NCBI GenBank assembly: GCA_963789515.1
Contig: CAWBKW010000003.1
Span: 62,001-126,000 of the forward strand
Direction: 5' to 3'
DNA: 64,000 nt
From: JBAXEO01 sp963789515
Lineage (GTDB): Bacteria; Actinomycetota; Coriobacteriia; Anaerosomatales; JAAXUF01
In this document: one piece after another, positions 1 through 9,901 of the stretch
Numbering within the stretch: position 1 is the first letter of the stretch
Layout: every line of letters begins with the position of its first letter
Notes under the pieces: generated by a model
Database searches by the model: none
Told to the model about the DNA's origin: nothing
What the model saw: only the letters and a program-made list of their open reading frames with translations
Program-made: the position numbers and the translations under genes

Positions 1-2
1 TC

Positions 3-461
3 TCGCTCGTCGCCGGCTCGGCATTGAGGCCCGTCTACCGCTTCTTCAACAAGAAGAACGGCTCCCACTTCTACACCGCGTCTGAGTCCGAGAAGAACAG
101 CGTCATCGCCAACCTCTCGGCGACCTACGCGCTCGACGGCCCGGCCTACCAGGTCAGCTCCGACTTCTCTGTGCCGCTTCACCGCTTCTTCAACAAGAAG
201 AACGGCTCCCACTTCTACACCGCGTCTGAGTCCGAGAAGAACAGCGTCATCGCCAACCTCTCGGCGACCTACTCCTACGACGGCTTGGCCTACTACGTGT
301 CCTCTGCGTCGACGGCCGCCCCTACGACGGTCTACCGCTTCTTCAACAAGAAGAACGGCAGCCATTTCTACACGGCGTCGGAAGCCGAGAAGGACAACGT
401 GCTCGCGACCCTCTCGGCCACCTACGCGCTCGACGGCGCAGCGTTCTACGTCGCGCCCTAG
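3..461 (+). CDS. C-terminal part of a secreted DUF5648-repeat protein (5' end outside window)
   Basis: The reading frame is open to the left edge of the window, so the start and any upstream catalytic domain are not visible. What remains is three tandem repeats of about 45 residues, each with the pattern YRFFNKKNGSHFYTASE, then EKNSV, then a TY..DG.A.Y ending. These match the DUF5648 repeat family, whose function is unknown; it is usually found at the ends of extracellular proteins. Three other genes in the window carry the same triplet. In those genes it follows or interrupts an enzyme or unknown secreted domain, so a similar N-terminal part is expected just outside the window. A hairpin follows the stop codon. 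Confidence 0.85.
   Translation, partial: SLVAGSALRPVYRFFNKKNGSHFYTASESEKNSVIANLSATYALDGPAYQVSSDFSVPLHRFFNKKNGSHFYTASESEKNSVIANLSATYSYDGLAYYVSSASTAAPTTVYRFFNKKNGSHFYTASEAEKDNVLATLSATYALDGAAFYVAP
38..272 (+). repeat. 91-bp identical direct repeat inside the DUF5648 gene
   Basis: Bases 38-128 and 182-272 are identical over 91 bp and lie 144 bp apart. They encode the first and second DUF5648 repeats. The third repeat (from about 334) differs at many synonymous positions. Identity at third codon positions points to recent duplication or gene conversion rather than protein-level selection alone. Confidence 0.95.
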
Positions 462-470
462 GCGCGCGAT

Positions 471-504
471 CGAGGGTGACGGCGGGGCCGAACCCGCCGC
501 CTCG
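471..504 (+). terminator. Hairpin terminator after the DUF5648 gene
   Basis: An outer 5-bp stem (471-475 with 500-504) encloses a 7-bp G/C stem (480-486 with 493-499), starting 10 bases after the stop codon. No T-run follows, as with the other terminators in this window. Confidence 0.6.
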
Positions 505-582
505 ATGCCCTTCGACCCTGTGGGCGGGTTCGGTCAGACGCGCTGACCTGCAGACATAGTGGTTCTCGCGGGAGCCATGGCA

Positions 583-618
583 TAGGGCATGCTACTGAAA
601 TCCGTGTAGCATGCCCTA
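583..618. promoter_or_regulatory. 13-bp perfect inverted repeat upstream of the protease gene
   Basis: The arms TAGGGCATGCTAC (583-595) and GTAGCATGCCCTA (606-618) are exact reverse complements around a 10-base loop. The element is relatively AT-rich for this window. It sits about 135 bases before the protease start, in a 290-base non-coding gap. It could be an operator, a terminator for upstream transcription, or an RNA hairpin; nothing in the sequence decides between these. Confidence 0.6.
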
Positions 619-753
619 CTGCGAACCCGCGTGATCGAGCTGGATCGAGTCCGTCACACACCGGGTCCTCTTTGGGTGCGATGATGCCGGGGATCACCCG
701 CTTGGCGTGACCCGATAGGCCAGAGCGATCGACGCTGAATGCGAGCAAGGAAT

Positions 754-3232
754 ATGAAGAGCCTGCGGATCTCAGTAGTGGTCGCGATGGTTGTGGCCAT
801 GCTGACCGCGTTCCCGGGTCTGACTCCGGCAGTGGGGATGGGGGGCCCGGGTGCGGGGGTCCGTACGAGCGCCGAGGGTCCTTCCGCAGAGGCCACGCGT
901 GCTGCTGCGGTTCCCGGCGTCGTCCTGGTGAAGGCGCGACCTTCGAGCAAGAGCACGGTTGCCGCGCTCGACGCGCTTCCGGGGGTCTCGGCTGCAGATG
1001 TCACTCCGGGCCGCAATCGCACGGCCAAGGTGAAGACTCCCAGGGGGAGAACCGACGAGCAGTTCTTGCAGGAGCTGCGAGCCTCCTCGGCCGTCGAATT
1101 CGCTGAGCCCAACTACATCAGGCAGGTTTCCGCCTACACCGTGCCGCCGAACGACCCAGGCTATACATCGACGGCGTCCGTCAGTTGGGGAGGCCCCTTC
1201 CTTGCGAACGCGCGGAGCTGGTGGATGCGGGACATCAACGCGAACGCTGGCATGAACGTCGAGAACCTGTGGGGGTCATTGGAGGCATCGTCGTTCCCCG
1301 CGCGTGCGAGCAGCGCTGCGATCAAGGTCGCCGTGATCGATACCGGTTTCTACATGGATCACCCGGACAGGGGCCCGAACATCATCGCCGGCAGGGACGA
1401 GTTCGCTACCTACACCGACGCGACGGGCGTCATGACCAAGGACAACGACGTCAGCCCCGTCGACCCCGCGGCGCCGCTCAACAGCGTCAAGACCACTTCC
1501 CACGGCACCTGCATCGCCGGGCAGATCGGCGCTCAGACCAACAACGGCATCGGCATCGCCGGCGTCACCTACGACACGACGGTTCTCGTGTACAAGGTCC
1601 AGGGTGTGTGGATCGATGGGGACCCGGCTGGCGGGTACCCGCCGGGGTGCGCGGTCATCCTCGACACGGCGATCATCGATGCCATCAACGACGCCACGGC
1701 CGCCGGCGCCAAAGTCATCAACATGAGCATCGCCGGCCCGAAGTACTCGCGGGCCATCCAGGACGCGATCAACCACGCGTGGGCGAGCGGAGTCCTGGTT
1801 GTCGCTCCCACCGGCAACGCGGGCATGCTCGATGGCGTGCAGTACCCTGGCGCCAACGCCCACGTGGTCGGCGTCGGCAGCTACACGATGGCGGGAAACA
1901 GTACACCCACCTCCAAGACGCGAAGCTCCTTCACCGACTACGGTGTCGGGCGGGACGCCGCGGCAGCGGGAGCCAACAACGGCCGCCTCGACATCCTAGC
2001 TCCCGGTGAGGGTATCTTCGGGCTCATCAAGCCCGGCTATGACGCTGACGGTGCGGGCACCTTCCAGGAGCCCGGCTACTACTGGTGGCAGGGGACCAGC
2101 ATGGCGAGCCCGGCGTTCGCGGGGTTCGCCGCCACGGTGTGGCGGTTTGCACCGGCGCTGACCCCGGACGAGCTCGCCGGCGTCTTCTACGCGACGGCGG
2201 CCGAGTGCCGGGAGCACGAGCCTCGGCTACGGATACATGAACCCTACGGCGGCCTACGCGAAGCTGAAGTCCGACTATCCCTACCTGCTCGCACCGGCCG
2301 CACTTGCGCTGCCGACCGCGACGAACACCGTTCGACTGCCCGTGAGGTGGAGCCCGGTGGCAGGGAGAGCGGTCTCCTACGACCTCTCGGACAACGGGGT
2401 CTTCGTCAAGAACGTGACCGGGGTCAGCACGTTCCTGGACCTCGCGGGCGAGGGCAGCCATGAAGTGTCCGTGTCCCCGCGCAGCAACTACAACTGGTGG
2501 ACTCCCGGGACCAGCAAGAGCGGCACGGTCCTGGTCGATTTCACCGTCGAGTCCGGCGTGCTTTCAGGCACCGTGACCCATGAGGGAGGCCCACTCGGTG
2601 GCGTCGCGGTATCCGTACCCGGCACCGCCACCGTGACTACCGCCCCTGACGGCACCTACTCGGTCGCGGGAATCACCCCGGGAGGTTACGGCGTCGTCTA
2701 CTCCAAGAGCGGCTTCGGCACCCAGACGCACACTGTGGTGATCGACCCGGCCAGCAGCGCAACCCAGAGCGTCTCTCTCAACGTCGCGGTCCCGGTCTAC
2801 CGGTTCTACAACAGGAAGAGCGGCAGCCACTTCTACACTGCGTCAGAAGCCGAGAAGAACACCGTGGTCAACACGCTCTCGCCAACCTACTCGCTGGACG
2901 GAGTGGCGTACTCGATCAACACCGCCGCCGCCGCGAACAACGCGCCGCTGTATCGGTTCTACAACAGGCAGACCGGCGCACACTTCTACACGGCATCAGT
3001 CACGGAGAAGAACAGCGTTCAGGCCAACCTGTCCGCGATCTACTCGTACGATGGTCCCGCCTACAACGTGTGTGTGACACCGCTGGCGGACGCGCAGACG
3101 GTCTATCGCTTCTACAACAAGATCAACGGCGCGCACTTCTACACCGCGTCAGAAGCCGAGAAGAACAGCGTGCTCGCCAACCTCTCCGCGACCTATGTGC
3201 TCGACGGCCCCGCGTTCTACCTGGCGCCGTAG
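754..3232 (+). CDS. Secreted subtilisin-family (S8) serine protease with C-terminal DUF5648 triplet (frameshift as read)
   Basis: The ATG at 754 is chosen because AAGGA lies just upstream and a signal peptide (MKSLRIS plus a hydrophobic stretch) follows. After a pro-region comes the S8 domain with the full catalytic triad: Asp196 in AVIDTGFY, His250 in SHGTCIAGQ and Ser449 in GTSMASP. The frame changes near 2200-2207; removing one base there restores a normal subtilisin end (GYGYMNPTAAYAKL). Beyond it lie a fibronectin-like segment, a carboxypeptidase-regulatory-like beta domain (around GTVTHEGGPLGG) and three DUF5648 repeats. The product of about 825 residues should be an exported peptidase. 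The repeats may be a binding or anchoring module (inference). It converges on the next gene with about 20 bases between stops. Confidence 0.85.
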
Positions 3233-3251
3233 GAAGTGGTGCGTGCCTGGT

Positions 3252-4499
3252 CTACGGAGCGAGGAAGAAGGCTGGTCCGTCCAGCTGGTACGTCGCCGAC
3301 AGCGTGTTCTGGACCAGGGCCTTCTCGGCCGGGCTGGCTGTGTAGAAGTGGGTTCCGTTCCTCTTGTTGAAGAACCTCCACACTCGCTTTGCCCCGACGG
3401 GCTCGGTGTCTGACACGTAGTACGCGACGCCCTCGTAGTTGTACGTCGTCGACATGGTGCTCTGGACGGTGGCCTTCTCGGTGGCGGACGCGGTGTAGAA
3501 GTGCGTCCCCGTCTTCTTGTTGTAGAAGCGGTGAAGCGGTGTGTCGTTCGCCGGCGTGGCCTCCCGAACACTGTAGGCGAGCCCGTCGAGTGAGTAGGTC
3601 GACGTGAGCGTCGCGAGCACATTGGCCTTTTCGGCGGCGGACGCCGTGTAGAAGTGCGACCCCTGCTGCTTGTTGAAGAAACGCCAGACGTCGGCGTTGG
3701 CGAGGGGCTCCGCTTCGACCCAGAGGTACTCGGCCTTGCGCGCGGTCCCTCCGGGCGTCGCTCGCAGTCCCCGGAGCGTAAACGACGTCGTCTCGCCGGG
3801 CATCAGCCGAGCGGCCGAAGCCGGGTTGTTGGCGACGACGTCGTAGGCGTCGAGCGGATGCGTGCTCGTGTCCTCCCACAGTTCGGTCCCCGCGAGAGCA
3901 ACCGGGCCTACGATATCGGCGGTGTTGTTGTACGCGACGAGATTCATGAGCGTGCGGCCGCCACCCAGCGTCGTGGTGTCGGTGATGAACGGCGCCAGCT
4001 GGATTTCCTGGAAGACAGCGGAGCGCGCCGCGATGCCGTAGTGGTACTTGGGGTATGCGGGGTCGGTGGGGGCGACCTCAGGCGCGAACCTCGTCTTCTG
4101 CGGTACGGCGCCGGGCGGCAGCGTGAGGCGACGATGCACGCTTCGGGAGTAGCCCCACAGGCTCGGCACCGGCAGGACGTTGGCGTTGATGCGGAATGTC
4201 TCGCGACCGACCACCACATCAGCGCTGTTGAGGTACTCGATCGTCGTCCGAGGGTCGACGACCGGGATGCTGCTTGAGTAGTCGTCCGACGTGAGGTTAT
4301 AGAGCTCCCCGTCCAGATACCAGGTTCCGCTGCTGGTCGGATACTCGTAGGTGATCGGGTTGAGCGGCTCGGCACGCAGGCGGGTCTTCTGGCCGTCCGC
4401 CGGTGGGGGCGGGCTTGGTGACGCCAGCGAGAGTGACGGAAGCAGCAAGATCGCTGTCAACAGCGTCACGGTCAAGGCGGCCGAGAGAATGCGTCGCAT
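3252..4499 (-). CDS. Secreted protein of unknown function with C-terminal DUF5648 triplet
   Basis: This intact 415-residue protein starts with a clear signal peptide (MRRILSAALTVTLLTAILLL, then a SLA cleavage-like site). The middle part, about residues 35-270, is probably all-beta and resembles no family I can name; it is rich in Thr, Pro and aromatic residues. The last 140 residues are three DUF5648 repeats. Unlike the neighbouring protease and oxidase it has no visible catalytic motif, so it may be a binding or structural surface protein. The start has a GGGGGAT-type ribosome site just upstream. It is convergent with the protease gene. Confidence 0.8.
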   Translation of the reverse strand: MRRILSAALTVTLLTAILLLPSLSLASPSPPPPADGQKTRLRAEPLNPITYEYPTSSGTWYLDGELYNLTSDDYSSSIPVVDPRTTIEYLNSADVVVGRETFRINANVLPVPSLWGYSRSVHRRLTLPPGAVPQKTRFAPEVAPTDPAYPKYHYGIAARSAVFQEIQLAPFITDTTTLGGGRTLMNLVAYNNTADIVGPVALAGTELWEDTSTHPLDAYDVVANNPASAARLMPGETTSFTLRGLRATPGGTARKAEYLWVEAEPLANADVWRFFNKQQGSHFYTASAAEKANVLATLTSTYSLDGLAYSVREATPANDTPLHRFYNKKTGTHFYTASATEKATVQSTMSTTYNYEGVAYYVSDTEPVGAKRVWRFFNKRNGTHFYTASPAEKALVQNTLSATYQLDGPAFFLAP

Positions 4500-4600
4500 G
4501 GTGATCCCCCGATCAACGCGAGCGGTTCTGCCCTCGAGTGGATGATGCGCCGCTGGCGCCGCGCCGACAAGAGCATCGCTCGCGACGAGGACGAATCCGG

Positions 4601-5665
4601 CTACGGCCGACAGGCCCCCGCGTAGTCACTGCGTCGCCCGAGCGACACCACGCGCACGCTCAATCCCGAGTAGGGCGCTTCGATGAAGTCGCCGCCGCCC
4701 ACATACATCCCCACGTGATGGATCGGGCTGCCGAAGAACACCAAGTCGCCCGGTTGGAGGTTCGATCTGGAGATCCGGGTTCCACGGCTGATCTGGGCGG
4801 ACGAGCTGTGCGGAAGCGATACGCCCACCTTGCCGTACGCCCATGAGGTGAGACCACTGCAGTCGAATGAATTCGGCCCGGAGCCCGCCCAACGGTACGG
4901 CTTGCCGATGGCCTTCATGGCCCAGTACACGGCCGCCGCACCCTTGCTGCTGGTCGGGGCGTTGCCGCCGCCGCCGGACGAACTTCCCGACTTCGGCGCG
5001 CGCTTGACCAGCGCGAGATAGCGCGCGCGTGCCGCCGCCGCGTCGGCCGCCTTCTTCTGCGCGAGGAGGTTGCGGACTTCGCCGTTGAGCCCGTCGAGCA
5101 CTCTCTTGCGCGCATCGAGCTGTGCTTCGACGGCCTTCTCGTTGGCCGCCATGGCCTTCTTCTGCTTGGCGGCGCCGGCCTGTGCGGCGACGAGTGATGC
5201 GTTGGTCACGGCCTCCTCGGCCTTGTTCCGCTTTAGTTCGGCCACGGTCCCGGCGTCCTGCTGGTTGAGGGAGGTGAGCACCCGAACGGTCGAGTCGAGT
5301 TCCTCGAAGTCGTTGACGCTGAGCAGAACCGAGATGAAGCCGAGCGGCCCCTGGCGATACATCTCGTTCGCCCGGGTGTCGAGGTGCAGCTGGAGGACCT
5401 TGGTGCGGGCCTTCAGCTTCTTCATCTTGGCATTGCTCGAGCGCACCTGCTGCGAAAGGGCGTCATAGCGCGCTCGCGCCGAGTTGTACTTCTCGGCCGC
5501 GATCTCCGCCTTGTTGTTGAGTGTTTCGACCTGGGCCTCGACCCGATCGGCCTCGGCCTGCTTCTGCGCGATGGTTGCGGCTGTTGCGGGTGCCGCCGCC
5601 AGCGCGAGGACCAGCGCCAGGCAGGTGACGGTGATGAGCCGGATGCGGGTGCTCAGCAGTTTCAC
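4601..5665 (-). CDS. NlpC/P60 cell-wall endopeptidase with N-terminal coiled coil
   Basis: The 354-residue exported protein has a signal peptide, a long coiled coil (about residues 30-220) and a C-terminal NlpC/P60 domain. The catalytic Cys269 is in FDCSG and the His317 is in HHVGMY. The N-terminal part contains the motif found in PcsB-like hydrolases (RANEMYRQG, then a SVNDFEEL stretch). NlpC/P60 enzymes cut peptide stems of peptidoglycan, and the coiled coil probably controls activity or targets the septum. Two other genes here (33740 and 56563) pair a similar coiled coil with different catalytic domains. The GTG start has only a weak ribosome site, so the start is less certain than the rest. 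Confidence 0.88.
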   Translation of the reverse strand: MKLLSTRIRLITVTCLALVLALAAAPATAATIAQKQAEADRVEAQVETLNNKAEIAAEKYNSARARYDALSQQVRSSNAKMKKLKARTKVLQLHLDTRANEMYRQGPLGFISVLLSVNDFEELDSTVRVLTSLNQQDAGTVAELKRNKAEEAVTNASLVAAQAGAAKQKKAMAANEKAVEAQLDARKRVLDGLNGEVRNLLAQKKAADAAAARARYLALVKRAPKSGSSSGGGGNAPTSSKGAAAVYWAMKAIGKPYRWAGSGPNSFDCSGLTSWAYGKVGVSLPHSSSAQISRGTRISRSNLQPGDLVFFGSPIHHVGMYVGGGDFIEAPYSGLSVRVVSLGRRSDYAGACRP

Positions 5666-5807
5666 CCTCGTTTCGCGTTCTCGTCGAGCAAGGTCGCGCC
5701 TTCGGCCGCAGGTTCGAGCGGTGGAGAGCGCCGACGGGCGCCTCGGCCACGGACATCATACCTTGTCGGTGCGGACACGGGGCGGAGAGCTGGCGCTCGG
5801 TCGCCGG

Positions 5808-6553
5808 TCACTGCGCGTACGGCGACTGTCCCGTCTCGGCGTGGCAGGTCGAAGCGGTGCAGCCGGTTCTGGGGCAGGTGCGTACGCCGGCCGACGAGCC
5901 CGTCGAGGTGGTCCCGTAGGCGGGGACGCTGTTCGAGCCGGTCGCCACGGCCGTCGAGGTGATCGCCGATGCGCCGTCGAGGCCCAGGAGCGCATCCGTT
6001 GCGCCAACGGTGAGAAGGATCGCGACCACGAGTACCGCCGTTGCGCCCAGTACGGAGAGCGTGTTCTGCAGCGATCGTGCACCGATTCGCGCAGGCCGGG
6101 TAGTGCTGTCCGCGTCCTGCGAGCAGCGCCATGAGCGTCTGCGCGAACCACTTCCCGTGCAGGGCGAAGTGCGCGAGAAGGGCGATGATCGTCGCCGATG
6201 CTGATGCCGCATGCACGGCGACCCACAGCGGGCTGGCGGTCGAGGCGAACCCGAGCAGCCCGGGCAGCACGCTCGACACAGCCAACCCGCTCACCATCAC
6301 GGCCACGGTGAAGGCGAAGAGCGCCACGTCGACGACGAGATTGAGCCGCGAAACGCTCATCAGACGCTCGAAGAATCGTCTTGGTGACATGGACCGTCCA
6401 CTCCCAGTTGATCACCAGGTGGACGAGGAGCGGGACGACGAGTGCGATGCTGAGCCATTCGTGGATCGCGATCCCGGTGCGGGCGGGGGCGTTGGCAACG
6501 AGCAAGCCGATCAGGAGTGCGAAGTCGATGAAGAACCGTGAGCGCCTGGACAT
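5808..6553 (-). CDS. DUF4405-type multi-helix membrane protein (two frameshifts as read)
   Basis: Four or five hydrophobic helices are spread over three reading frames. The first frame holds the FFIDFALLIGLLVAN helix and the IHEWLSIALVVPLLVHL helix, the second holds LNLVVDVALFAF and a HFALHGKW segment, and the third holds LGATAVLVVAILLTVG. Junctions lie near 6370-6385 and 6085-6100. Paired His residues in helices (IHEW, LVHLVINW, AHFALHGKW) resemble DUF4405/cytochrome b561-like proteins that bind haem or partner flavinylated redox proteins. The tail has two Cys residues in a Ser/Thr-rich segment. The ATG at 6553 is preferred to an upstream GTG because GAGGAGG precedes it. It is divergent from the two-component cluster. 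Confidence 0.65.
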
Positions 6554-6597
6554 TCGGGGTGCCTCCTCGGATGGGGGACGTTCTGTCACTTGGTTGA

Positions 6598-6616
6598 GTG
6601 CTCAGTCGGTGAGCAC
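6598..6616. promoter_or_regulatory. 7-bp perfect inverted repeat between divergent genes
   Basis: GTGCTCA and TGAGCAC flank a 5-base loop in the 270-base gap between the DUF4405-type gene and the small membrane protein gene. It could be an operator for the OmpR-type regulator encoded at 7351, but this is only positional inference. Confidence 0.35.
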
Positions 6617-6827
6617 CACCTTGTTCGCTGCGACCATCCTCCGTGGGCCCCGTCCGCCTCAGAGTTGCGGTCCGGCTACGGTCTCGTAATCGCTCAACGG
6701 GCGTGCTGCCCGGGGGATTGCGATTCCGTAACCGCACCGCAGTGGTCCCGCAAGCCATGGCGTCCAACGTGAACGACAGAAGCCGGCGGTGGTATCGCCG
6801 GATCCGAGACGCGAAAGAGGTGCGTTC

Positions 6828-7288
6828 ATGACAGACAACAGCAGCGAGACGACCGAGGTCATGCCGACGGCTGAGCCCGTCGCAGGCCCGCCGCAGGTAC
6901 CGGTCGACGCCCCGGCGCCGGAGTACGTGACGCCGACGCACAAGCCGGTGAGCGGCACGTCCAAGGTGGTGATCGTCATCGCCGCGGTGGTGCTCGGGCT
7001 GGTGGTACTCGGCGGCACGTTCGCGAGCGGCGCGATGGTCGGCAGCCACGTCGGTGGCGGACGGGGCGGCGCGGTCGCCGGACAGAGCGGTCAGTTCGGC
7101 GGTCGGGGTCAAGGAATGACGGCGGCGGCTTTGAGGGCCGGCGCGGCGGAAGACGAGGCGGCGAAGGTCGCGGCGGCTTCGAGGGACGGCGCGGCGGCAT
7201 GGCGCCCCAGGGGCAGACGGCTCCGCAAGGCCAGGCCGCTCCCCAGACCCAGACGGCACCCGGCGGCTCGAACGCGCAGCCCCAGTAG
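6828..7288 (+). CDS. Small single-pass membrane protein with Gly/Arg-rich and Gln-rich tail (frameshift as read)
   Basis: The ATG at 6828 has an AAAGAGG ribosome site. An acidic, Pro-rich N-terminal region of about 45 residues precedes one membrane helix (VVIVIAAVVLGLVVLGG). A Gly-rich segment follows. A one-base frame change near 7105-7120 restores a continuous tail of RRGG repeats followed by a Gln/Pro/Thr-rich end, stopping at 7288; without it the protein becomes an Arg-rich extension to 7319. I do not recognise a family. It lies 62 bases before the response regulator gene on the same strand and may be co-transcribed with it. Confidence 0.6.
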
Positions 7289-7350
7289 CACTCGGCAGCG
7301 GCCGTTCCTCAAACGATGAGGGGCGGCCGCCGCAGTGCTACGCTCATCTC

Positions 7351-8055
7351 ATGACGACTGAGAGAACCCATACCGTCCTCGTGATCGAGGACGATCCCGC
7401 GGTGGCCGAGGGTCTTGTCGAGGGCATCGGCAACGAGGGTTACGACGTGCACTGGGAGTCGACCGGCGGCGGTGGCGTGGCATGGGCGCGGGATGAGGCT
7501 CCAAGCCTCGTCGTGTTGGACGTGCGGCTGCCCGACGGCTCCGGTTTTGACTTCTGCCGTCAGATGCGCCAGCTGGGACTGCGCCAGCCCGTCCTCATGC
7601 TGACCGTGCAGTCCGACGAGCTCGACAAGGTGCTCGGGCTGGAGATGGGAGCCGACGACTACCTCACCAAGCCGTACCGTATGCGTGAGCTGCTCGCTCG
7701 CATCCGGGCGCTCTTGCGACGTACCTACGGAGAGCTCTCCTCGGCCGAGGCGGACATCCTCTACGTCGGCGACGTGGTCATCGATCGCACGCGCGCCACC
7801 GTGAGCAGCGGCGGTCGGGACCTGAATCTCACACCCACCGAGTACCGGCTGCTGACATTCCTTGCGCGACATCCGGGGCAGGCGTTCTCTCGTGCGCAGC
7901 TCATCGAGAACGTGTGGGGTGCCGACGGCGAGTTCTACGACGACAAGACCGTCAGCGTCCACGTGCGGCGGCTGCGCGAGAAGATCGAGGCCGATCCGAG
8001 CGACCCGCAGCTCGTGCTGACCGTGCCGGGCATCGGCTATCGGCTGGCGACCTGA
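7351..8055 (+). CDS. OmpR-family response regulator
   Basis: The 234-residue protein has a receiver domain with the acidic pair EDD (residues 13-15), phospho-acceptor Asp57 in VVLDVRLP, and Lys107 in LTKPYR. The C-terminal part is a winged-helix DNA-binding domain (LTPTEYRLL through GIGYRLAT). It is the transcription-factor half of a two-component system, phosphorylated by the kinase whose gene begins two bases after this stop. Targets are unknown; the preceding membrane protein and the divergent DUF4405-type gene are the nearest candidates. Confidence 0.93.
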   Translation: MTTERTHTVLVIEDDPAVAEGLVEGIGNEGYDVHWESTGGGGVAWARDEAPSLVVLDVRLPDGSGFDFCRQMRQLGLRQPVLMLTVQSDELDKVLGLEMGADDYLTKPYRMRELLARIRALLRRTYGELSSAEADILYVGDVVIDRTRATVSSGGRDLNLTPTEYRLLTFLARHPGQAFSRAQLIENVWGADGEFYDDKTVSVHVRRLREKIEADPSDPQLVLTVPGIGYRLAT

Positions 8056-8056
8056 G

Positions 8057-9471
8057 ATGGCTGCCTTTCGCTCCACTTCGCTGCGCGCGCAGCTCTCGGT
8101 GACCTACGCGGGGATCGCCCTGCTCACCGCGGTGCTCCTGGGCGGCATCCTGCTGTCAGTGCTCGGCGGCTACTACGCGCGCGCCGAGACGGCGTATCTG
8201 CAGGCCGCGGCGGCGCAGATCCAAGAGAGACCGCTTCCCAGCGGCAGCGACGCGAACCTGACGACTTGGGCCGCGCGTGCCGCCCTGCTCGAACAGGTCC
8301 GCGTCCGTGTGTTCGATAGCGCCGGGGGGCCGTTGGCCGACTCGGGGTCGCCGAGGGACATCGGACTGGGAGAGCTCGACGTCCGGCCGGACGGCCGCCG
8401 AGATGGAAGACGCGGGCGCCGGCCTGAGCCGCTCGGCGACGGCATCTTCGGAGGCTCGCCTTCGGCCCCCACGTCCGGCGCAAGCCTCAAGATCGGCCTC
8501 ACTGACGCCTCCGGCGAACCGGCTGGCTACCTCGTGCTGTCGGAGCCACCGACCTCCGGTCGCGCGGTGCTCGTCGGCATCGCACAGGCGTGGACGGTGG
8601 CGGCCCTGCTCGCGGTCGGACTCGCCGCACTCGCGGGCTACCTGCTCTCCTCGCGCATCTCCAGGCCGATCGTCGCCCTCACCGCGGCGAGCGACCGCAT
8701 GGCCGACGGCGACCTGAGCGCCCGGCACCGGTCGAACGCGCCGACGAGGTCGGGCGTCTCGGCGAGTCGTTCAACCAGATGGCGGACCGGATGGAGGGCA
8801 CGGTGGTGGCGCTGCGGCGGTTCGTCGGCGATGCCGCGCATGAGATCGGCACGCCGCTGACCGCGCTTCGAGCCGACCTCGAACTCGCGGAAGGCGTCGC
8901 TTCGACCGACGACGAGCGGCGACTCATCGGCCGCGCGCTGACCCAAGCCGACCGCCTTCAGTCGCTCTCCGAGAGCCTGCTCAGCCTGTCGCGCATCGAG
9001 GCAGGCGATCCGAACGGCACCATCGAGCGCGTCGATCTGGCGGCGACCGTGAGCGAGGCCGCCGAGGCGGTTGCCTCACGCGCCGAGCAGGCAGGACTCG
9101 AACTGGGCGTGGATGTACCTTCGCCGGCGCTGTACGTCATGGCCGATCCGGCACGGCTCCGCACGGTCGTCGAGAGCCTGCTGGACAACGCCGTGAAGTT
9201 CACGCCCGACGGCGGTACCGTGACCGTCACCGCACGCGCCGACGGCGGCTGGGCCACCGCTACGGTTGCGGACACCGGCATCGGCATCCCCGAAGCCGAG
9301 CACGGCGACGTATTCTCGCGCTTCCACCGCGCGCGCAACGTCTCGGCGTACCAGGGAAGCGGGCTCGGCCTCGCCATCGTGCTTGCGACGGTGGAGCGCT
9401 ACGGCGGCGCCGTCTCGTTCGAGAGCTCCGACGCCGGCACCCGCTTCGAGATCCGGCTCCCCCTTGCCTAG
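8057..9471 (+). CDS. Two-component sensor histidine kinase (frameshift as read)
   Basis: The kinase has an N-terminal membrane helix, an extracytoplasmic sensor region of about 120 residues, a second helix (near 8580-8660), a HAMP linker, a dimerisation domain with the phospho-accepting His in DAAHEIGTP (codon at 8839), and an ATPase domain with N (LLDNAVKF), G1 (DTGIGIP) and G2 (GSGLGLAI) boxes. The frame breaks near 8725 in the HAMP domain; adding one G gives SARAPVERADEVG and a normal linker. This is one of the few junctions that reads as a missing base. It is tightly coupled to the response regulator gene. Confidence 0.9.
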
Positions 9472-9901
9472 CGGTCACGAGCCGAGACCCGGCATCAGCG
9501 CGCCCACCGGCGCCGAGGAGGACTACGCGCTCTGCCACGAGTGCGGCGGACTCTGCTGCGCGCTGTTCCTCGCGCACGATGAGAACGGCGAGTACATCGG
9601 CGACGGCTGGCTTCCCGAGTACATCGCCCTGTGGGAAGAGCGTCTTGTGGCGAGCGGGGCGCTCAGGGTGACCGCTTCGGCCTATCTGCCGGGTGCGGCC
9701 GGTGTCATGCCGCTTCACGACCCGCGCGTGAGTCACCTGCCCACGCCGGAGGGCGCTGCGTACCGGGCCGCCCTCCCGGCCTCTGTCGACTACCGAAAGT
9801 GCGTCTTCTGTGACGCCGAGACAGGCTGTCTCCTGCCCCGCGATCACCGTGCACCGATCTGCGGCGAGTACGTCTGCGAACTGTGGACGCGGCGATCGTG
9901 A
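9464..9901 (+). CDS. Small Cys-rich protein, probable metal or Fe-S binding
   Basis: A TTG start at 9464, overlapping the kinase stop by eight bases, is the likely start. The product of about 145 residues has three Cys clusters: CHECGGLCC near the N-terminus, CVFCDAETGC near the middle of the second half, and CGEYVC close to the end. This arrangement resembles YkgJ-type CxxCxxxCC zinc or Fe-S proteins, but I cannot assign a reaction. The stop codon overlaps the next gene's GTG start in a GTGA, implying translational coupling. Confidence 0.65.
   Translation: MPSGHEPRPGISAPTGAEEDYALCHECGGLCCALFLAHDENGEYIGDGWLPEYIALWEERLVASGALRVTASAYLPGAAGVMPLHDPRVSHLPTPEGAAYRAALPASVDYRKCVFCDAETGCLLPRDHRAPICGEYVCELWTRRS

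Noticed and set aside
3..461. Repeated DNA at the left edge as a CRISPR array or IS end
   Set aside because: The units are in-frame protein repeats of DUF5648, with no spacer structure or terminal inverted repeats.
640..753. Possible riboswitch in the protease leader
   Set aside because: The region forms local hairpins but I could not match it to c-di-GMP, fluoride or other known riboswitch cores.
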